This document shows positions 63,842 to 64,000 of a stretch of 64,000 nucleotides of DNA, in pieces. The translations under genes and the position numbers were made by a program. This DNA comes from Serratia oryzae. Lineage in GTDB: Bacteria; Pseudomonadota; Gammaproteobacteria; Enterobacterales; Enterobacteriaceae. The notes under the pieces were generated by a model. The model was not told the origin of the DNA and did not search any database. It saw only the letters and a program-made list of their open reading frames with translations. The DNA is taken from contig NZ_MOXD01000006.1 in assembly GCF_001976145.1 (NCBI RefSeq), positions 248,001 through 312,000 on the forward strand, written 5' to 3'. Positions within the stretch are counted from its first letter, which is position 1. Every line of letters begins with the position of its first letter.

Positions 63842-64000
63842 TCAGGCCAGCGGGTAGCGAGTTATATTCAGGATCTGCGCATGAGCCCCCACGGCAAAGT
63901 TGCTCAACACATTGAAATCACTGCCCTGATAGCCGAGGATCTTGCCGTCGGTGCGCATCCCTTGCAGATCGATCAGCACCACGCCGAGCGTCGGCACAAT
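63842..64000 (-). CDS. 3' end of an unidentified gene, cut by the window edge
   Basis: An open frame of 52 codons runs from the window edge to a TGA at 63842 and reads, in part, LGVVLIDLQGMRTDGKILGY and ends FAVGAHAQILNITRYPLA. It converges with hpaR across 37 bases. Codon use looks normal for the region. I do not recognise the family from this fragment, and its start lies outside the window. Confidence 0.5.
   Translation of the reverse strand: MVPTLGVVLIDLQGMRTDGKILGYQGSDFNVLSNFAVGAHAQILNITRYPLA

Overview
The window is a gene-dense stretch of enterobacterial chromosome (about 55% GC by eye). Nearly every gene has a recognisable Escherichia coli counterpart, and the order follows the E. coli region around the 0/100 minute point, from dnaK-dnaJ through thr, arcA, rob, trpR, slt, ettA, nadR, radA, serB, deo, osmY, prfC and rsmC to the leu tRNAs. 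Gene content and intergenic repeats differ from E. coli: ERIC elements and CCCTCTCCC-type palindromes are present, creBCD, lplA, yjjG and yjjW-yjjI are absent, and the hpa cluster has split hpaG genes. This points to a Serratia-like member of the Yersiniaceae. The genus is an inference, not something read directly.

Layout. 1-4.3 kb: the heat-shock operon dnaK-dnaJ, with two sigma-32-type promoters and a terminator, then the acetate transporter satP. 4.4-10.2 kb: an MHS-type major facilitator, mog, talB, the AGCS amino-acid symporter yaaJ and yaaA. 10.2-15.1 kb: the threonine operon thrLABC with its leader peptide, attenuator and promoter. 15.3-22.7 kb: yjtD, a yjjY-like reading frame, arcA with a candidate FNR box, creA without creBCD, rob, gpmB, yjjX, trpR with its operator, and slt. 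23.2-34.9 kb: a P2-type cation ATPase behind a long, possibly structured leader, then ettA, an MDR oxidoreductase, nadR, radA, serB, ytjB and the HipA-like yjjJ. 35-43.7 kb: nucleoside salvage (deoCABD and a CNT nucleoside permease, both with CRP-type promoter architecture), then yjjV, yjjU, a CsbD-like gene and ytjA. 43.8-48.7 kb: osmY, prfC, rimI, holD and rsmC. 48.8-54.3 kb: an aldo/keto reductase divergent from a LysR regulator, three tandem tRNA-Leu(CAG) genes, a Fur-box-preceded yjjZ-like gene, a diguanylate cyclase and ampH. 54.4-63.8 kb: homoprotocatechuate degradation, hpaG1-G2-E-D-F-H-I-X-A with the divergent repressor hpaR. The right edge holds the 3' end of an unidentified gene.

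How it works together. The thr operon makes threonine from aspartate under attenuation. The deo genes convert deoxynucleosides into acetaldehyde and glyceraldehyde-3-phosphate plus bases, fed by the permease beside them. The hpa genes open the ring of homoprotocatechuate and degrade it to pyruvate and succinate semialdehyde. hpaBC, the 4-hydroxyphenylacetate monooxygenase genes, are not in the window.

I see no prophage, intact insertion sequence or CRISPR array. The least explained signals are: the leader and the M6 cation-site change of the P-type ATPase; a 78-bp, codon-periodic tandem array between hpaH and hpaI; a structured 115-bp repeat between two terminator-like hairpins after ettA; the paired CRP-like sites, both 52 bp apart, at deoC and at the nucleoside permease; and the yjjY frame, whose protein is conserved but which lacks an ordinary start codon.
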